Of a stretch of DNA of 64,000 nucleotides, positions 1-13,654 are shown piece after piece. The notes beneath the pieces were generated by a model, which worked only from the letters and a program-made list of their open reading frames with translations, made no database searches and was not told where the DNA came from. The stretch's first letter is position 1. Every line of letters begins with the position of its first letter. The stretch comes from Oenanthe sinensis (taxonomy: Eukaryota > Streptophyta > Magnoliopsida > Apiales > Apiaceae). The position numbers and the translations under genes are program-made. The stretch covers positions 38,766,501-38,830,500 of the forward strand of contig CM053794.1 in assembly GCA_028671895.1 (NCBI GenBank), in the 5' to 3' direction.

Positions 1-164
1 TGACAATTAGTGTGACATTACATACAAAATTGCTGGGTGATAGTCGCTTGTCTACCCTATACTTGTTCGTTTTTAAAAGTGTAACAAGATATTATATGTG
101 TATGTACACAATTACAAACCTGCTTATGCAACTGGAAGTGATAAACATGAAAAGCCGTAGTACC

Positions 165-1451
165 TAGAGGTGGCCAAACCGCGGGTTGAATCGGCCCGGC
201 TCGTCAAAATGACTCGTCTCAGGCAGGTCGGACCAGCACAAACCGTCTAAATAATGTGCCGTTCACGAGCTGGGAGAGGGGAACCCGTAACTGGCCCGAC
301 ACGGCCCCGTGTCAACCCGTGACGAGCTGGCACGGCCCGAACCGGCACTTCCATGCTCTGCTAGTCTGCTGCACGCCATCAATAATAGTTTTGGACACAA
401 TAAAATATAAATTTTATAACTCCCACCTCATTTATACTACCAGACAGCATGTAACACTTATAAATGAGGAAAAAACAGAGGGTCTCCTGGGGTTTACATC
501 TCTGCAGCCGCCAACCTCCTCCATCGACCTAGCTTGCGTTCCGGTGGAAGCCCCAAATCCTTTAATTTGTTTTGTTTATTTCTATTTCCTTCGATAATTT
601 TTCTTTTTGGGAAAGAATTTTTATCAATTTAGTTTGTTTGTTTTGTTTTTTAGATCTAAAATTACCGGAGTTTCGGGTTTTCTTTCATCTTCGATTCAAG
701 TGGAGCTTATTAAATTCGGGAGTAACTGATATTTCTAATTGTGGTTTCGTATTTCAAATCTAAATTTTTTATTTGAAATTTCAATTTCTTTGTTCTCCTT
801 GGTGAGAGGGTGTTTGTTCTCTCTTTTATTGTAAGAGTTGGTTCTGATTTAGTGATGAAAGTTTGTATTGAATTGTATTTATGGTCGATAGCTCAAACGA
901 GTTGTGGTGAAGGGATTATATGTAAATACATCATCTTCGATTGTCTCCGCATGAAAAGTGACGACTATTTTATATTTGTTCGACTCGATCATTTTTGTAG
1001 ATGCCGTATGACTTTTCATTATTGAATTAAATCCATTTTTCTTAAAAAAAAATCTCTCGATCCTCCAAAATAATTTATTTGATAGACATTATAATTAATA
1101 TATGAAAATAAAACAACTTCATTTTTACAATTTTTTTACATATCAATTTTATTTCCTACACTTGTCATGAATTACAATATTTTACATATCAATCAAATAA
1201 AATTTTATTTCCTAAAAATTTCATAAAACAATTTAATACTTAAAAAATACAACTCCTCATCAAAATTTATAGAGGTACTGTCCTCTTTTATTCCAAAAAT
1301 ATTCGTATAATTTTTTTAATTCTTTTAAAATATTAAATGGAATTAAAATTTAAAAAAATAAATAAATAAACCCGCATAACCTGCCGAGCCGCACACATCT
1401 TTTTATAGAACCGACCCGACTCGGCCAAACCGGCTCGCCCGGCCCGCTCTA
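165..1451. mobile_element. hAT-like DNA element, non-autonomous
   Basis: The element starts TAGAGGTGGCC and ends GCCCGCTCTA. It is flanked by GTAGTACC (157-164) and GTAGCACC (1452-1459), an 8-bp duplication with one mismatch, the length used by hAT transposases. Both ends carry GC-rich subterminal motifs (CGGCCCGGCTCG type) that contrast with the AT-rich interior. No transposase domain was recognised; the open frames inside are short and unlike known proteins. The 480-1000 part resembles a plant leader region, but no gene can be assigned. Confidence 0.7.
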
Positions 1452-2532
1452 GTAGCACCCAGTGCCACATGTCGAAGAACATCGGATCAGTATTTTACTC
1501 GCATAACTGTAGTCTTGTATATAGATCAACACATTATTCTCTTCTACATTACCTCTAAAATCGCTTGCATCTTCAATACGAAGATAAACTTTGATCAGGG
1601 ACAATGCTAACAATATAATCTAAACCAAGACACTTCCCAGAGTGATGAAACATGTTTCCCTTCCACCCGTCATCTGCACTTCTATAAGTTTTCAGTTCTA
1701 CTACGAGTTTCCAGTTGTACTCAATTCTGTGATTATAGAAACCAAAATTATGTAGTGATATTTGATAATGTTACTTTGTAACATCCTAACAGGCAGAATG
1801 ATCCAAGCAGTCTCAATTGTGAATCATCCAGGTGGAGTGGTGGACCTTAATTAATTATAGTATTTTTTCCAACTCAGAAAGTCGTAGTTTCTTACACCAT
1901 GCATCATAATCCAGAGAATCTTAAGCACGACATCCATCCAGTATTGGTCATTTTTAACACTAATCCTGCTAGAACTTTGGCCTTCCTTTAGACTCCTTTT
2001 GTAACCTAATTTTACAGTCAACTGAATCTTGTTTCTTCAGTACTCCCTCATTTCACACGTACAAGAAAAGAAAGAGAGAAATACCACTTCGACTTTTTAG
2101 TTAGATTGCAAAATCCTAGACAAGAAGTAAGGATCACACTTTAACTTTCTGCGTTTAATTTGTAAAATCCATAATTCAAAACGTGATATGATTCATAATC
2201 CATATTGATTATAAACTAGAAATGTAGTTAACTGAAGACAGGTCAAAATGTGACTCCTGTGGAACAAATGGTTGAGATCGTACTATTCAGTAGGTAAAGT
2301 GGTAAACAGATAATGGCATTATACTCCTGATTATCAGGTTAAGTGTAACCAGCTGAAAAATATGCGCATGTATCTTAATAAGAATGTAGATTAACTGAAA
2401 AATGTTTCCGCGACCAGTAAATTGATCAAAGTAAAATGCATAGCTATTGTAAAAATCTTAAAACATTAAAGGTTCCATAATAAATCATATATTAAAAACA
2501 AAACACCAGGTTCTCAACAACTAACCCGGACT
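1452..2532. other. Intergenic, nothing recognised
   Basis: AT-rich sequence between the hAT-like element and the stop codon of the AT-hook gene. The last few hundred bases probably hold that gene's 3' untranslated region (minus strand). No coding or repeat structure was seen. Confidence 0.5.
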
Positions 2533-2952
2533 TCATTGGCACTCAACACCAACTTCAGCAGCTCGCCGTGGCTTGTTTTTTCGTCTACTCCCGATTTGCC
2601 TGAAGCCAACAGGCTTAATTGAATCAGTAGAATTATTTTTGGTCTCCACACCAGTTTGATCCTCGATCATTTCATGGCTTTCCTTAATCCGCGAAGGTCT
2701 TCTCTTTCTGCCATTCTCCATGTTCATTTGAGGTTTGATACTTTGGTCGGACAGAACACCATTTGTCTTCTCACTCTCCTCCTCTTCTTGTACCTTCTCA
2801 GCTTCATTGTTTACCTGATTTTCATTTTTCGATATCTTAAGTGGCCTTCCTCTTCTCCTCGCCGGAACCTTCTCTTCCACACCACTCCCCATATCTTCAC
2901 TAGTGGCAACTATATTTTGTTTCTTTCCTTTACCTCTACTTTTAACCATCAT
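2533..2952 (-). CDS. Small AT-hook protein
   Basis: A 139-residue, highly charged, probably disordered protein. Residues about 32-39 contain RRRGRPLK, an AT-hook core (RGRP) that binds the minor groove of AT-rich DNA. Further basic patches are RKRRPSR in the middle and SRRKNKPRRAAE near the C-terminus. Acidic stretches (EEEESE) lie between them. The composition suggests a nuclear chromatin-associated protein, similar in style to uncharacterised plant AT-hook proteins; no catalytic domain is visible. The start at MMVKSRGKGKK is the first methionine of the frame. A C/T-rich, leader-like stretch on the same strand near 3955-4100 could be an upstream 5' UTR exon joined by an intron, which would put the promoter near 4.1 kb. 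That part is inference. Confidence 0.6.
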   Translation of the reverse strand: MMVKSRGKGKKQNIVATSEDMGSGVEEKVPARRRGRPLKISKNENQVNNEAEKVQEEEESEKTNGVLSDQSIKPQMNMENGRKRRPSRIKESHEMIEDQTGVETKNNSTDSIKPVGFRQIGSRRKNKPRRAAEVGVECQ

Positions 2953-4271
2953 TCAACAACCCAGAGACAAGTCAAAATAAGCTATCTGCAATAAGTAATA
3001 TTTCATATTTGTTTACAAGCCTTTTGGTAATCAAACTATTCTATTTAATAAGAACACCAAATCTGATATATACTAAACTAATCAAATTTAATAAAACATA
3101 GTTAAAAAATTCATCATATGGCAAGATCCAATAATAAAATTTGAATTACAATAAGCATTTTAGCTCTAAAAGTTAAAAGTATTACAGACCTGGGAACAAG
3201 GAAAATGATGTATCATAATAACTCATTAAACAGAAGAACACAAATCTACAACTACAACTCTACAAGTAATAGATTTACTCTTACACCTAACTGAGAGCCA
3301 CTAAACACTAAAGCATTCAGTTATTTTTTTAAAAAAATTACTTCTTCTAAAGTAAGTCAAAAGATTATATAATTCACGTGTTCTCATCGAATAGAAACCA
3401 AGGTGAAATCATAATGAACAAGAAATATCTGGAGCAACCTCTAGAAAAATCAAACCTTTAAAGAAATCCAGATACACCAGAACTAAAAACTGTAGCCACA
3501 AAACACAAGACATAGAATATCACTGGTACCAATACTTCAACACATGACAAAGATAACTATAAAAACTGATGTCTGAACAGATGTACCAACAATAAAAATT
3601 AGATCTTTTAAGGAAACACAAGCATGACATAAGATATAACTGATGTATGTAAATAAAAGAACTAGAAGAGAATAGTAGTATACCAAAAAGAAGCCGACTT
3701 CAATAGAAAAAGTCACAATCTTTAACTTCAAATCCAAAACCCATCTCTCAAATATGATTATACAAGATTTTTTTAAAAAAAATTGAGCTAATAAAAACCC
3801 ATGAATCAGATTGATTAGTCTATATGAATAACTAGATTAAGTGGGGACATAAAGACTTGAGTGGTAGTGCAAAAAAGGGATGATCTAAAAAATGATTAAA
3901 TGAAGATTTAAAATAGGAGTGGATTAGTAAATGAAGAAAATAATATGCAAGCCATTAGAGGTTAAAGAGGTATAGCAGAGAGAGAAGTGAGGGTTGAAAA
4001 ATCCAAAGTGGAGAGAATGAATGAATAGTGTGTAGTGTGTGTATAGTTTGCTTGGACCTTGGAACATTAGGTAGGGTAGGGTAAAATTGTGTAGTGTATA
4101 AATGAAGGAAGACCCATAATTTAACCACAGCCCCCCCAGTAAAAAACATTGGTTTATTTCATGAATCTAAGTTCTAAAACCTGCATTTTTTTATATTTTA
4201 TTTCTTCTGGCTGAAATTTGGAAGGGGACATTGCATATTTATGTTTTTTTCATTTCTTTTATAAGAGTTTA

Positions 4272-4488
4272 TTTATTGAATAAATCTTAGCACACATACT
4301 AAAACACTACAAACTCACTACCAATTGTTTAAAAATAGTATGACCCATTTTTTTATAATGAATATTATTTCTATTTTTTAGCTTTTATCATAGGTGATTG
4401 ATTTTTTTTTTATTATTACTATTTTTAAACACTTTGTAGTGAGTTTGTAATGTTTTAGTATGTGCGCCAAGATTTATTCTTATTTATT
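4272..4488. repeat. Foldback MITE-like inverted repeat
   Basis: The left arm (about 4279-4341) contains AATAAATCTTAGCACACATA, and the right arm (about 4418-4480) is its imperfect reverse complement (TATGTGCGCCAAGATTTATT). The arms are about 60 bases with a loop under 100 bases. This is typical of a small non-autonomous DNA transposon; the superfamily and target duplication are not clear. Confidence 0.55.
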
Positions 4489-5659
4489 ATAGCAGATTGG
4501 TGTTTTTATTGTGAAAAAATATAGTTGATTAAAAATATTAGCTCTATAATTAATTAATTATATTTAAATTTAATATAGAATAAGATTTATATAATTAGAA
4601 TATGTGAAAATAAATCACAGAGAAAATTTACTAGATTGATTATGGGCCTTATGGCTCCTCGCGTTAATCTTGTACCATGAGCTTATTAAAATGAAAGATT
4701 TTACTGATCCATTGGACTCAAAGGCCTTAACTTTGGAGGGCCGTGACGTATTAAAGCTGCCTTTTTTTCCTTCCATAAATCGTACTACACTATTTAGAGT
4801 TTTGCTTCTTAAATTTTCCAACAGGTTCAAGATGCCTCGAAAGAAGTGAATTCAGCTGTGAAACTCAGCAATCGTGTATAAAAAAACAGTATCAAAATGG
4901 ATAAACAATTTAGTACTGTACATATCAGGAGGTATTATCGTAGTAATATCTTTCAAATTCTAGTGCAATTCTGATGTTTTCACTCTTTTTCGAGCTTGGT
5001 TATTACTCTTGTTAATAGGTTATGTCACAAGTTTGTATCAGAAAGCATAGCAATGATATGATGTTTGCATTTTTTTATGCATGCCAACATAATTAATGAT
5101 TCATGTAGTAGAGGGAAATCCAATAGCTGTACCTTAAGGACAATCTACCACTACTTTAAGTATGATAGAGTTTATATGACCATTAAGTGATTCCTCCGCT
5201 ACACATTCAAACTTGCAACAACAAAATTTATGACAATGATCGTGGCCTTGTGCTTCTATCAAGTATTGAGAGCATATTGGGCTCAATAATTAAGTTTGTT
5301 ATAAATATAGTTAGCATGTATTGTTGGAATCAGACAAACACCTCACCTGATGATCGTGTTTAAAGGTTAAGTGATACTATTAAGAAAAAAATCTCTTATT
5401 TTTGAAGATCCGTCGGATTTTGAATATTTCCGGTACCGGCAACATATTTCTTAGTTGCTCTTGTGTATATCTACTATATCTTTTCATGTGTAGAATGAGG
5501 AAATTTTGGCCATCGAACTCATAACTGAAGATTAATTGTGATACTCGAGCAACCTTTATCAATCAATAGTGAAATTTTACTTGGTTAGAAAAAGTACAAT
5601 TACCAGGTTAAAAATTTCCTCCATCGCTAATATTTAAGATAGTCTTACAATGCAAAAAA

Positions 5660-5840
5660 GATTGCAATGGAGATGGTTTAAGTGTTAGAGGCAAACGACT
5701 TGTTTGTTTCCTGTTGACGGGGCATATATATATACTTGGACGTTGTAGGTTCAATTCTCAACTGCAGTGTCCTCGATCAGAATCTGATGAAAGAAAATAC
5801 ATATAAATTTGATGGTTTTTTGATAATGTAAAAGAAATAT
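5660..5840 (+). repeat. Possible tRNA-derived SINE
   Basis: TGGTTTAAGTG near 5674 resembles an RNA polymerase III A box and GGTTCAATTCT at 5748-5758 resembles a B box. A short TA run lies between them, making the spacing wider than in a tRNA. No poly-A tail or target duplication was identified, so this is a weak call. Confidence 0.25.
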
Positions 5841-8800
5841 GGCACGATATGTATATCCTCAAATAGCTTAAAAGACGCTTTTAGTTGTCTAGTTTCAATC
5901 AGCAAATCCTTTAGTTGCAGGCCACTGCACAGTTATTGGTACTTATATAGTGTTAATTAGCAAATGACAATGGCTTAAAGGTGTATACTGTTATCATGTC
6001 TAGCAAACATGATGAAAATATCTACTTATTGATGTCAACCTTTGGTTCAAGGTCATTCCTGCTTGTCATGTTCTCGTACGTTTCTGCAGGAAAGAACAGG
6101 CAGAATTTTGAGAAATGTAGTAAAGTTAGTCTTCATTTCAATTCCTGCTAAATCCATATCATGATGACTAGTTTGCTTTGCCAACCTCTAAAATTTAAGC
6201 TTTTGATGATCAAAATTTCGATAGTGCATTATTAGTTCCGGAGAATATTCACTATAGATGCATCTGCCATCAATGTTCATTAGTACAAGAGTAAGACACA
6301 ATAGAATTGTAATTACACAATATATGTTGCCAGGAGACTTATTAAATAAACCATTACCTTCTCCCCTATAAGCAGTAGCATGTTTTTCTTTCTAAGAGTG
6401 ATAGAACTTATAAGTTGTCATTGTAGTAGGAACGCCCATTGGAGCTTAAGTTACAAGGTTATGCATTTATTGTCATTCCTTTTACCTCTGCATATCATGA
6501 TGATAAGACAGATAAGTCCACCCATTTGTTATAATTTCAGAGTTTAACAATATAGGCCTTCATTTGTCAGAACTTTGCAATATATATCATGCTTCACCTG
6601 GTCATGAAAATGCAAGACTATATTGATGTACATACATCGAGCATGTACCGTTATATTTAAATGCCTACAAGAGATTATCAATTTCTTGGATGTGTACCAC
6701 ATTCTCACTCAAGCACAGTAATCATGCCCAATATTTGGGCTGTTAAGTGGAAACCTTAAATTAAATTCATATTAGGAACCTTACTTGTAAGCCTATACAA
6801 CGAATTTGCTAACAAACACTTCAAATTTCAAGTCAAGTTATAATTTGGTATCTTCAATTATTTGTTATGGCCTACAGTATAATGGGGTTTACCTCTGCTA
6901 AGTTAATTTGCTTGACGCAATATAAATTGTTAGATGCTGATTTTTGAATATATTAATTGTATTCGAACACTTACACTCATGAATGCACAACATCAAAACA
7001 ACCTTTGTGGTTTTGGATCATGTCCCAATAAAGTCATTGAAGCTTTCAATGATTATGAGACTTTCTTTTCCTAGTAACATTACCAAATGCACCAATTGAG
7101 TAGGTAATTAAAGTTTATGCCTCTCACTCATTGATTTGCTTATACGTAAGCTGCATCTTCAATTGAAGAAGGCCGATGATTCAGTGCATCCTGACAACTA
7201 TCGAAGCAAAAGGTGAGATCTTGTTTCGTCATCAGTGTTTTGAATGATCAATTAATCGTGTCAGTTGTCATCCATGGTAAGTAACTTTTTCCCCCTCTTC
7301 ATTCTTTTGCTAATTTATGGTAAGCAGCTCTACACCCATGGTTTTGCAACTCTTGTTTGCTGAGCATTTTGTCATCCATTATATTGAAGTAAATTTAGGC
7401 CCACTCTTTCTTGTTTTTACATCATTTTTTCTTAATCAGGGGGAGACTAATTAAGGCCTTATTTATAGTTCTGAATACTAAGTTTTGATTGTATAATAAA
7501 CTCAGCTTTATAATTCGCCTAATCATTGTAGTGTTTATGTGTTTGCATGTGTATTAGTGTAATAGAGATGTGACACGAAACTTGTATCTATGCACATAAT
7601 GGTAATTTGATATCTGCTAAATGTCAATTACTCTAAATTCACATCATATATATCTTCTCACAAATGGGTAAAGACTAGATTTTCATGATTATTCTGAACT
7701 ACAAACTAAATAAAATAGCAAAAGAATTAACCCGGTGCTCATACTTTACAGTACTTTAAGCATCAAATGTGTTTTCCATTTCATTTTACTAGACCATATT
7801 GCCTGTTGCGATATCTGATATGCTACTGGTAAGCCAAGGGATACTGCAGTGCAGTGTATGTTTCACCAAGTGTTTGGAATTCAAAATTTTCAAAAACCCT
7901 TAAAGCTTAGATACCCACATGTGACTTTCTGTCTTTCTGTGATGGTGACAATTTAATGAGAAGAATACTAAAGAAAGGTGATGTATTCACAATCTCCCAG
8001 TTTGATACTTGATACATCTTTGTGCAGAAGCTATATCAAGTTTGTATGGTGTTTAACTTTCACCTTTATCTTTACTTAGAATTTGCTTCCGATTGTCCCA
8101 TCCCCACTTTTGATAGTGTCAGGTAAAGCCACTAGTTTAGAATCTTTACCTTGTGTTTTCTGTCAGATTCTTTTTTTTAGATGGTGTATGCAAGTGTAGA
8201 TATACATCTACAAACCTGGTGTGTATGTATGTCAATGAGACCATGTTGGCTCCCCCACCCTCGGCTACGGAAGAGGAAAACATAATATTTATCAATTAAA
8301 AGAAAAAAAGATTGTCATTAACAATAAGAAACACTGATGGAGAAAGGGTAATAAGATATAATAGGTGGCTTATGCTCACCAATTACAGAGGAGAATCTTC
8401 ATTTTCCTTAAACGAAGCTTGTGTCAGTTAGGATGTGGATTAGGTGATACGGCGTTTGCTGACAACCTATTAAACTACAGATATAACAACCAATATCACA
8501 CTTCAGTGTCACTCATCCTTGGTTAAATTATTTAATAGAGTATTGTGTTGTAATTTAGCCATGTAATGATAACTTCTTGATTATCATATAATTACAAGTA
8601 GAAGAAAACAATAACCATAAAAGATGACCTGAAAATCATGGATGCGGGTTAAAAATATATTTATTGAAACATCTAGCATGCATTTAAGTGATGCCATTTA
8701 CATATCAACTATCCCTAGGTGAAGTGAAGCTATAGTATATTTGAGCATCTGAGTCACTGAGCGATTATAATAATGACTCTTTGTTGACTAAATAAATAGG

Positions 8801-9530
8801 ATTAGAGTTGTAGTTTCAGCGAAAAGTGAGCCTTGTTTACCTCTTCGAGTGGCTCAGACTGAGATCGCAGATACACCGGGAGACTTGGGCACTAGTTACC
8901 TACAAAGGCAACCATTCCCCTATCCTGTGCTGTTTCTCTTACAATTTTCTTCTGTCCTTTTGTGTTATGGACCTCATTCACATTTGTCTATTATTTACAC
9001 CACCCTTTTCTAATGTTTTTGATTAACCCAAGAATATATAGTCCCACTTTCAAAGAGTAGGTTTATGGAAATTAATATTATCCTCTACTACATGTTAATT
9101 AACGTTGCAGATCCATATGTGTTTCCGTCAATTAATTAAGTTGAGTGTTATATATATCGACACTTATAGTGATCATTAGCCATTCCAAGATAATTTATTT
9201 TGCTATATTGCATGCACTTGTAATCGCCTTTATCCATTTACAGATGTAATTTACAAACTAGCTAGTAAGACTTTCTTGGAAATGATATACAATTTTGTGA
9301 AGTCTTTCTTAAGCAACAATTAAGTTTAATCTTTACTTACCGAGAACTGTTGCGTTTGCCATTTCTAGTGGTCCTTTAAACAAAACAAGTAATATATATA
9401 TATGAGATCATGCACAAGCTTCTGGCTTAGTGTCGAGGAAATTACAAGTACAATTTATAATATATGCAAAGTTGTTTCCGCTTTATGTAATTACCTAACA
9501 TCTATTGGCGGTTTGGTAATCATCTCCCTT

Positions 9531-9536
9531 TATAAA
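9531..9536 (+). promoter_or_regulatory. TATA box of the DUF761-type gene
   Basis: TATAAA lies 42-47 bases upstream of the ATG at 9578, leaving a leader of only about 15 bases if that ATG is used. A second methionine at 9671 would give a more usual leader of about 110 bases. Confidence 0.45.
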
Positions 9537-9577
9537 TCCATTTAAATGGACTGTACATAGTATCCCCTACCACAGAA

Positions 9578-10150
9578 ATGGCTGGTCCCTCTCATCTAAA
9601 ATCCTCCCACTCCCTGCATGTTTTCTCTATCAAATCTCTATCTTCTTCGTCCTCTACAGCCTTAAGCACCATGAAACTCAAAAGTATGGTACACTCGTAT
9701 ATCTTGTCGCATTTGTTTCGCATCGCTCGTGCTCTCACCAAAGCCAAATCAATCTTCATTGATTTTATTAGAGAAATCCAACTCATAAACCTTATAGAAC
9801 CCACTAAGAGGCAAAAAAACAAAAACAAACTTTTTTTCGGTTCCTTTAGACTGCACTACAATTGGTGTTCCTCTCACGTGTTACCGGTGCCCTCACCCAC
9901 TAGTCCTTTCTATCATGACAACACATGGAATTCTATTATATCGCCTGGGTGCAGCGACATAGAAGAATCACAGCTTTCGGGGTACCTCCAATGGCTTGAA
10001 CGTAAAGTTCAGGAGGAGTCTAAAACTGAAGATAAGAATGAGATTGATAAGCTTGCTGATATGTTCATTGCAAACTGCCATGAGAAATTCTTGTTGGAGA
10101 AACAAGAATCATATAGGATGTTTCAAGAGATGATGGCTAGAAGTGTGTGA
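9578..10150 (+). CDS. DUF761-type small plant protein
   Basis: Single exon, 190 residues. The C-terminal ~35 residues (EIDKLADMFIANCHEKF...QESYRMFQEMMARS) match the DUF761 / cotton-fibre-protein pattern: an EID-LAD-FI core followed by a helical E-SYR-F-M-ARS tail. The N-terminal half holds a hydrophobic/basic helix around HSYILSHLFRIARALTKAKSIF, also usual in this family. The molecular function is unknown; members have been linked to growth and stress responses. The methionine at residue 32 (ATG at 9671) may be the true start, since family members often begin shortly before that helix and residues 1-31 are Ser-rich and low-complexity. The gene stands alone with no intron. Confidence 0.7.
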   Translation: MAGPSHLKSSHSLHVFSIKSLSSSSSTALSTMKLKSMVHSYILSHLFRIARALTKAKSIFIDFIREIQLINLIEPTKRQKNKNKLFFGSFRLHYNWCSSHVLPVPSPTSPFYHDNTWNSIISPGCSDIEESQLSGYLQWLERKVQEESKTEDKNEIDKLADMFIANCHEKFLLEKQESYRMFQEMMARSV

Positions 10151-13126
10151 GTTTCTTAATTTTAATACTATTGTATTGGCCTGTAATGATTGGAGTTAAT
10201 TCTTCTTGTGCATGTTCATGGATGCTATGTGTAAGCTAGGCTACATTTAACTGAAATGTGGACTTCATGCTTTCAAAATCTCTACCCACCCCAATAGTTT
10301 TTACATGAATTCATACTTTGATGTTCCATTTTATTTCCTTCAATTTCTACTGAAATTAATGCTAGTTACAAGGCCCTGGCTACTCATTAATACTCTAATA
10401 GCATGTGTTACACTGTTACTTGACAGATGTGCATGAGTATATGATTTTTAAAAAGCATGAATTTCTTTACGAACCCTCATGGCCCCTGGTTTTAAAACAT
10501 TGCCGGAGGCTGTAATTCGAGACGAACTTCTGGACCCGACACAAATTCGTCAAACTTAAAAAAAAATATTGTTTGATTTTATATATTCAGTAATTTGGTT
10601 TCAGACTCGACTCGTTAAAAAAATTTATGACCGTAACTGGATTCATATAATAAGAAATTGGGCTCGAATTCAAGCATTGGAGTTTGTTCATTCAACTTTA
10701 AAATCATTTTAGAGTAAACTCAAGGAAGTGGATTGACATTAACCATTATCTCATATTCCCTTTAAAAATATACTACAGCTGCTCAACTTTTTCTTTCTTT
10801 TGGTTTTATTTCTGCCCCCAGCCCCCAGCCCCCCATCCTCTCCTCAACAATGTAAAAATAAAGGCTCCTATACTTGTGGTAGTAAAACTGACTATAGTTA
10901 TAATTGCAAATGTGAATTTTTACATGAACAGTAGAATAAATAGGAGTAATAATTTATGTTTAAAAGTCTTTTTGGTAAATTAACTAAACACACATTTCTA
11001 CCGTTTAAAATTGTGACAACTTGAAAATAAAAATCGGCTGCTGAGCTAAGGCTCGATAAAATTAAACATATTATCAGTGTACTGGCGATTAAAAAAACTA
11101 AGCATGTCAATGATCTTGGTCTGCGAACATGTATTATGGTTGGCATCAGTGAACTACCAGCTCCCTTCTGTTTTGGGGTACAGTATTAATTATCTACATA
11201 CACGCGTACACGTGCTTTAGGAAATGGTTTAATTATATAGCTCTCTGATGTAGTAGATAAATAAAAATAAGATTTTCGGTTATATGACACAGATATAAAA
11301 AATCAAAGTAAAAAAATGTTTCACGGTGATAATACAAAATAATTATTAAATTAGAGAAAAAAGAAAAAATATAAGAGAAGAGGATGTAAGAATACAACTG
11401 TAAAAAAAAGTCTATCACGATGCAACACTTCACACTTGGCAACAATATTTTACATGAGATGTGCTATGGTATTTCAATATCTCAGCATTTAATAACATTA
11501 CGTGTGGTTTGGTTTGTGATGTGATATCGGGTTGGAATCATTCGGGTTAAAGTGGTATGTTAATGAAATATTATTTCTGATATCATGTGTTTAGATGAAT
11601 GATGGAATGAATTTAGTAATTTAATATATTTTTTAATAAAAAAATATGTGCAATTAATATGAAAAATAAATCACTACTATTTATTAAATATTAAATAACA
11701 TCATTATAAATTTTTTATTTTTAAAATTAATGTGTAATTTTACAAATAAAGATAAAAGTAGTAAAATTTTGATTTGATTGCTCATGTCTCCCTCTCATAG
11801 CCACTCCTAAGGTATCAGAAACACATCCCTTATGAGTTTGAGACATGAGTTTCAAAATTAAAAAATTTCAATGAAACACCGTGTATGCGTTTAAAAGATA
11901 TATGAGTTTAAAATGGACAAAACACATAGTTGATACCTAGAAGTTACGCACCAAATGATTGTGTATTTTTACATCACTCATGATTCGTTATATAACTACT
12001 GAGGATCCGACTGAATCTTGAGAAAAGAGATGTGCATGTATGATTCTCAGCTGATCGGTATTCTTTCTCTGAAAGGGCATAGTTGTTAACGATACCTAAT
12101 TCAACAAAGTAAATGAAAATAAAGTTACAAATCTTCTAAAAATGATCAATAACGGTTGATTAGCACATATGTGTATCATCATTTGAAATTTTATATAAGA
12201 GTAAATCACCTCACCATTTACTTTTAAAAAATAGCAATAAATTTACATACAGTGAACCACAAGAAGCAGCGTCAGAGTGAACCCAGAGTGAACCACAGGT
12301 AGCACGGATCAATACAAGCACACACCGAACATACAGCACCGACCATATACAGTATATATAATATAATTGAGGATCATAACCATTCACTAACATTTATTTA
12401 TTGTTGAAGAAGGTCGATTTACCGCCTTTCAAAGTTAACTAATCCGTATCATTGAACCAACGATTGTAAACTGATAAATATTCCAAACATATTGATTGTC
12501 AGGCGTACCACTTAAGACATTTTTATTTGTATTTGTCATCCACAAATTAATTTGCACATTTGACAATTAACTTGAATACAATACATATGCATGTACTCAA
12601 ATTCATAGACCACAAGATAGATTAATAATGTACATCGCTGGCAAAGGCAGTTGATTTCTAGTTTCTACACACAGTTATATTCGTCAAAGTTGACAATTTC
12701 TACCCAAAAATAATATTTAATTTGATGGATATATAATATATCAAAGGTGACTTAATCTAATTTATGCAATGGTCAATGAAACTCGGAACTTGAACTTATT
12801 CTAGTTGCATGGATGGCCGGATGGGTGATGGATATTAGTTTTGTGAGATCAGCTACAATCCGTACTTGTTGAAAGTTTATTCTTATAAAAATGGTTCCCG
12901 GACTGTGAGGGATCATTAAAACTGGCCATTGAATCAACTTTTCAACGGTCAGGATTTAAAAGAAAATTTTAACCTATTCTTGATAAATTTCCGCAGTCTT
13001 TGTTATACGCGAAAATTTTCCGAGAAAGCTCCGTGGAAAATTATCGCGCAGAGAGACAGTAGTTACGTGATAAATTACCATGGAGAGGCAGTTTTGCTAT
13101 CTTTCGTCCAATGTCTTGTGACTTAA

Positions 13127-13654
13127 GAGCAAGTCCAAAACATGATAACCGCTTATGTAGGTTTGAAGTGGTTACCCTCTTTTTTTTTTGCATCGGAGTT
13201 TACGTACATAATTATCATGCAGACACCTACTTGGGCAGAGCCAAATATGATGTTTTATCTTATTTTTTCACACTTTATTTTTTTTTTATTCAAATGTTCA
13301 ATTTGTGTCTCCTATTTCAACCTGAAAATATAACGTTAATAATAATGTTATAAAATCAATTTATAAGTCGTGTTTTATTTTTATTTTAAATTATAATTAT
13401 AATTTAATTTTTTTATCTTGTAACTTTTTAAATTACTTTATTAAAAATAAAAAAAACTACATCAAAATTATATTATTAACTAAATATAACATATGAATTG
13501 ATTAATGATAATTAAATAGGACATGCTAAAAGTTGGATTTGGACTTGGCATTGGAGTTAACTGGACACTTATTTAAAAGACCTAAATTTTACTTACGCGG
13601 ATTGAAAAAGAGGGAAAATGACATTGAACTTGTCCTCCACCATTGCACTTGCTC
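13127..13654. mobile_element. PIF/Harbinger-type MITE
   Basis: Starts GAGCAAGTCCAAAAC and ends CCATTGCACTTGCTC, an imperfect terminal inverted repeat, with TAA on both sides (13124-13126 and 13655-13657). A 3-bp TAA/TTA duplication is characteristic of PIF/Harbinger (Tourist-like) elements. The interior is 528 bp of AT-rich sequence without coding content. Confidence 0.65.

Larger units (their letters stand above)
2953..9577. other. Long intergenic region
   Basis: No convincing protein gene. Contents that can be named: a possible 5' leader of the AT-hook gene on the minus strand (about 3955-4100), a foldback element (4272-4488), and a tRNA-like SINE candidate (about 5660-5840). The rest is unique-looking AT-rich sequence with only short chance open frames. 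Confidence 0.5.

Noticed and set aside
256..597. 113-codon frame within the hAT-like element
   Set aside because: No transposase motif; it follows GC-rich subterminal repeats.
2656..2994. 112-codon plus-strand frame opposite the AT-hook gene
   Set aside because: Antisense shadow with no protein-like composition; the minus frame has the AT-hook motif.
11497..11970. Possible further MITE (GTGGTTTGGTTT ... ACCAAATGATTG)
   Set aside because: The end motifs are only loosely complementary and no target duplication could be found.
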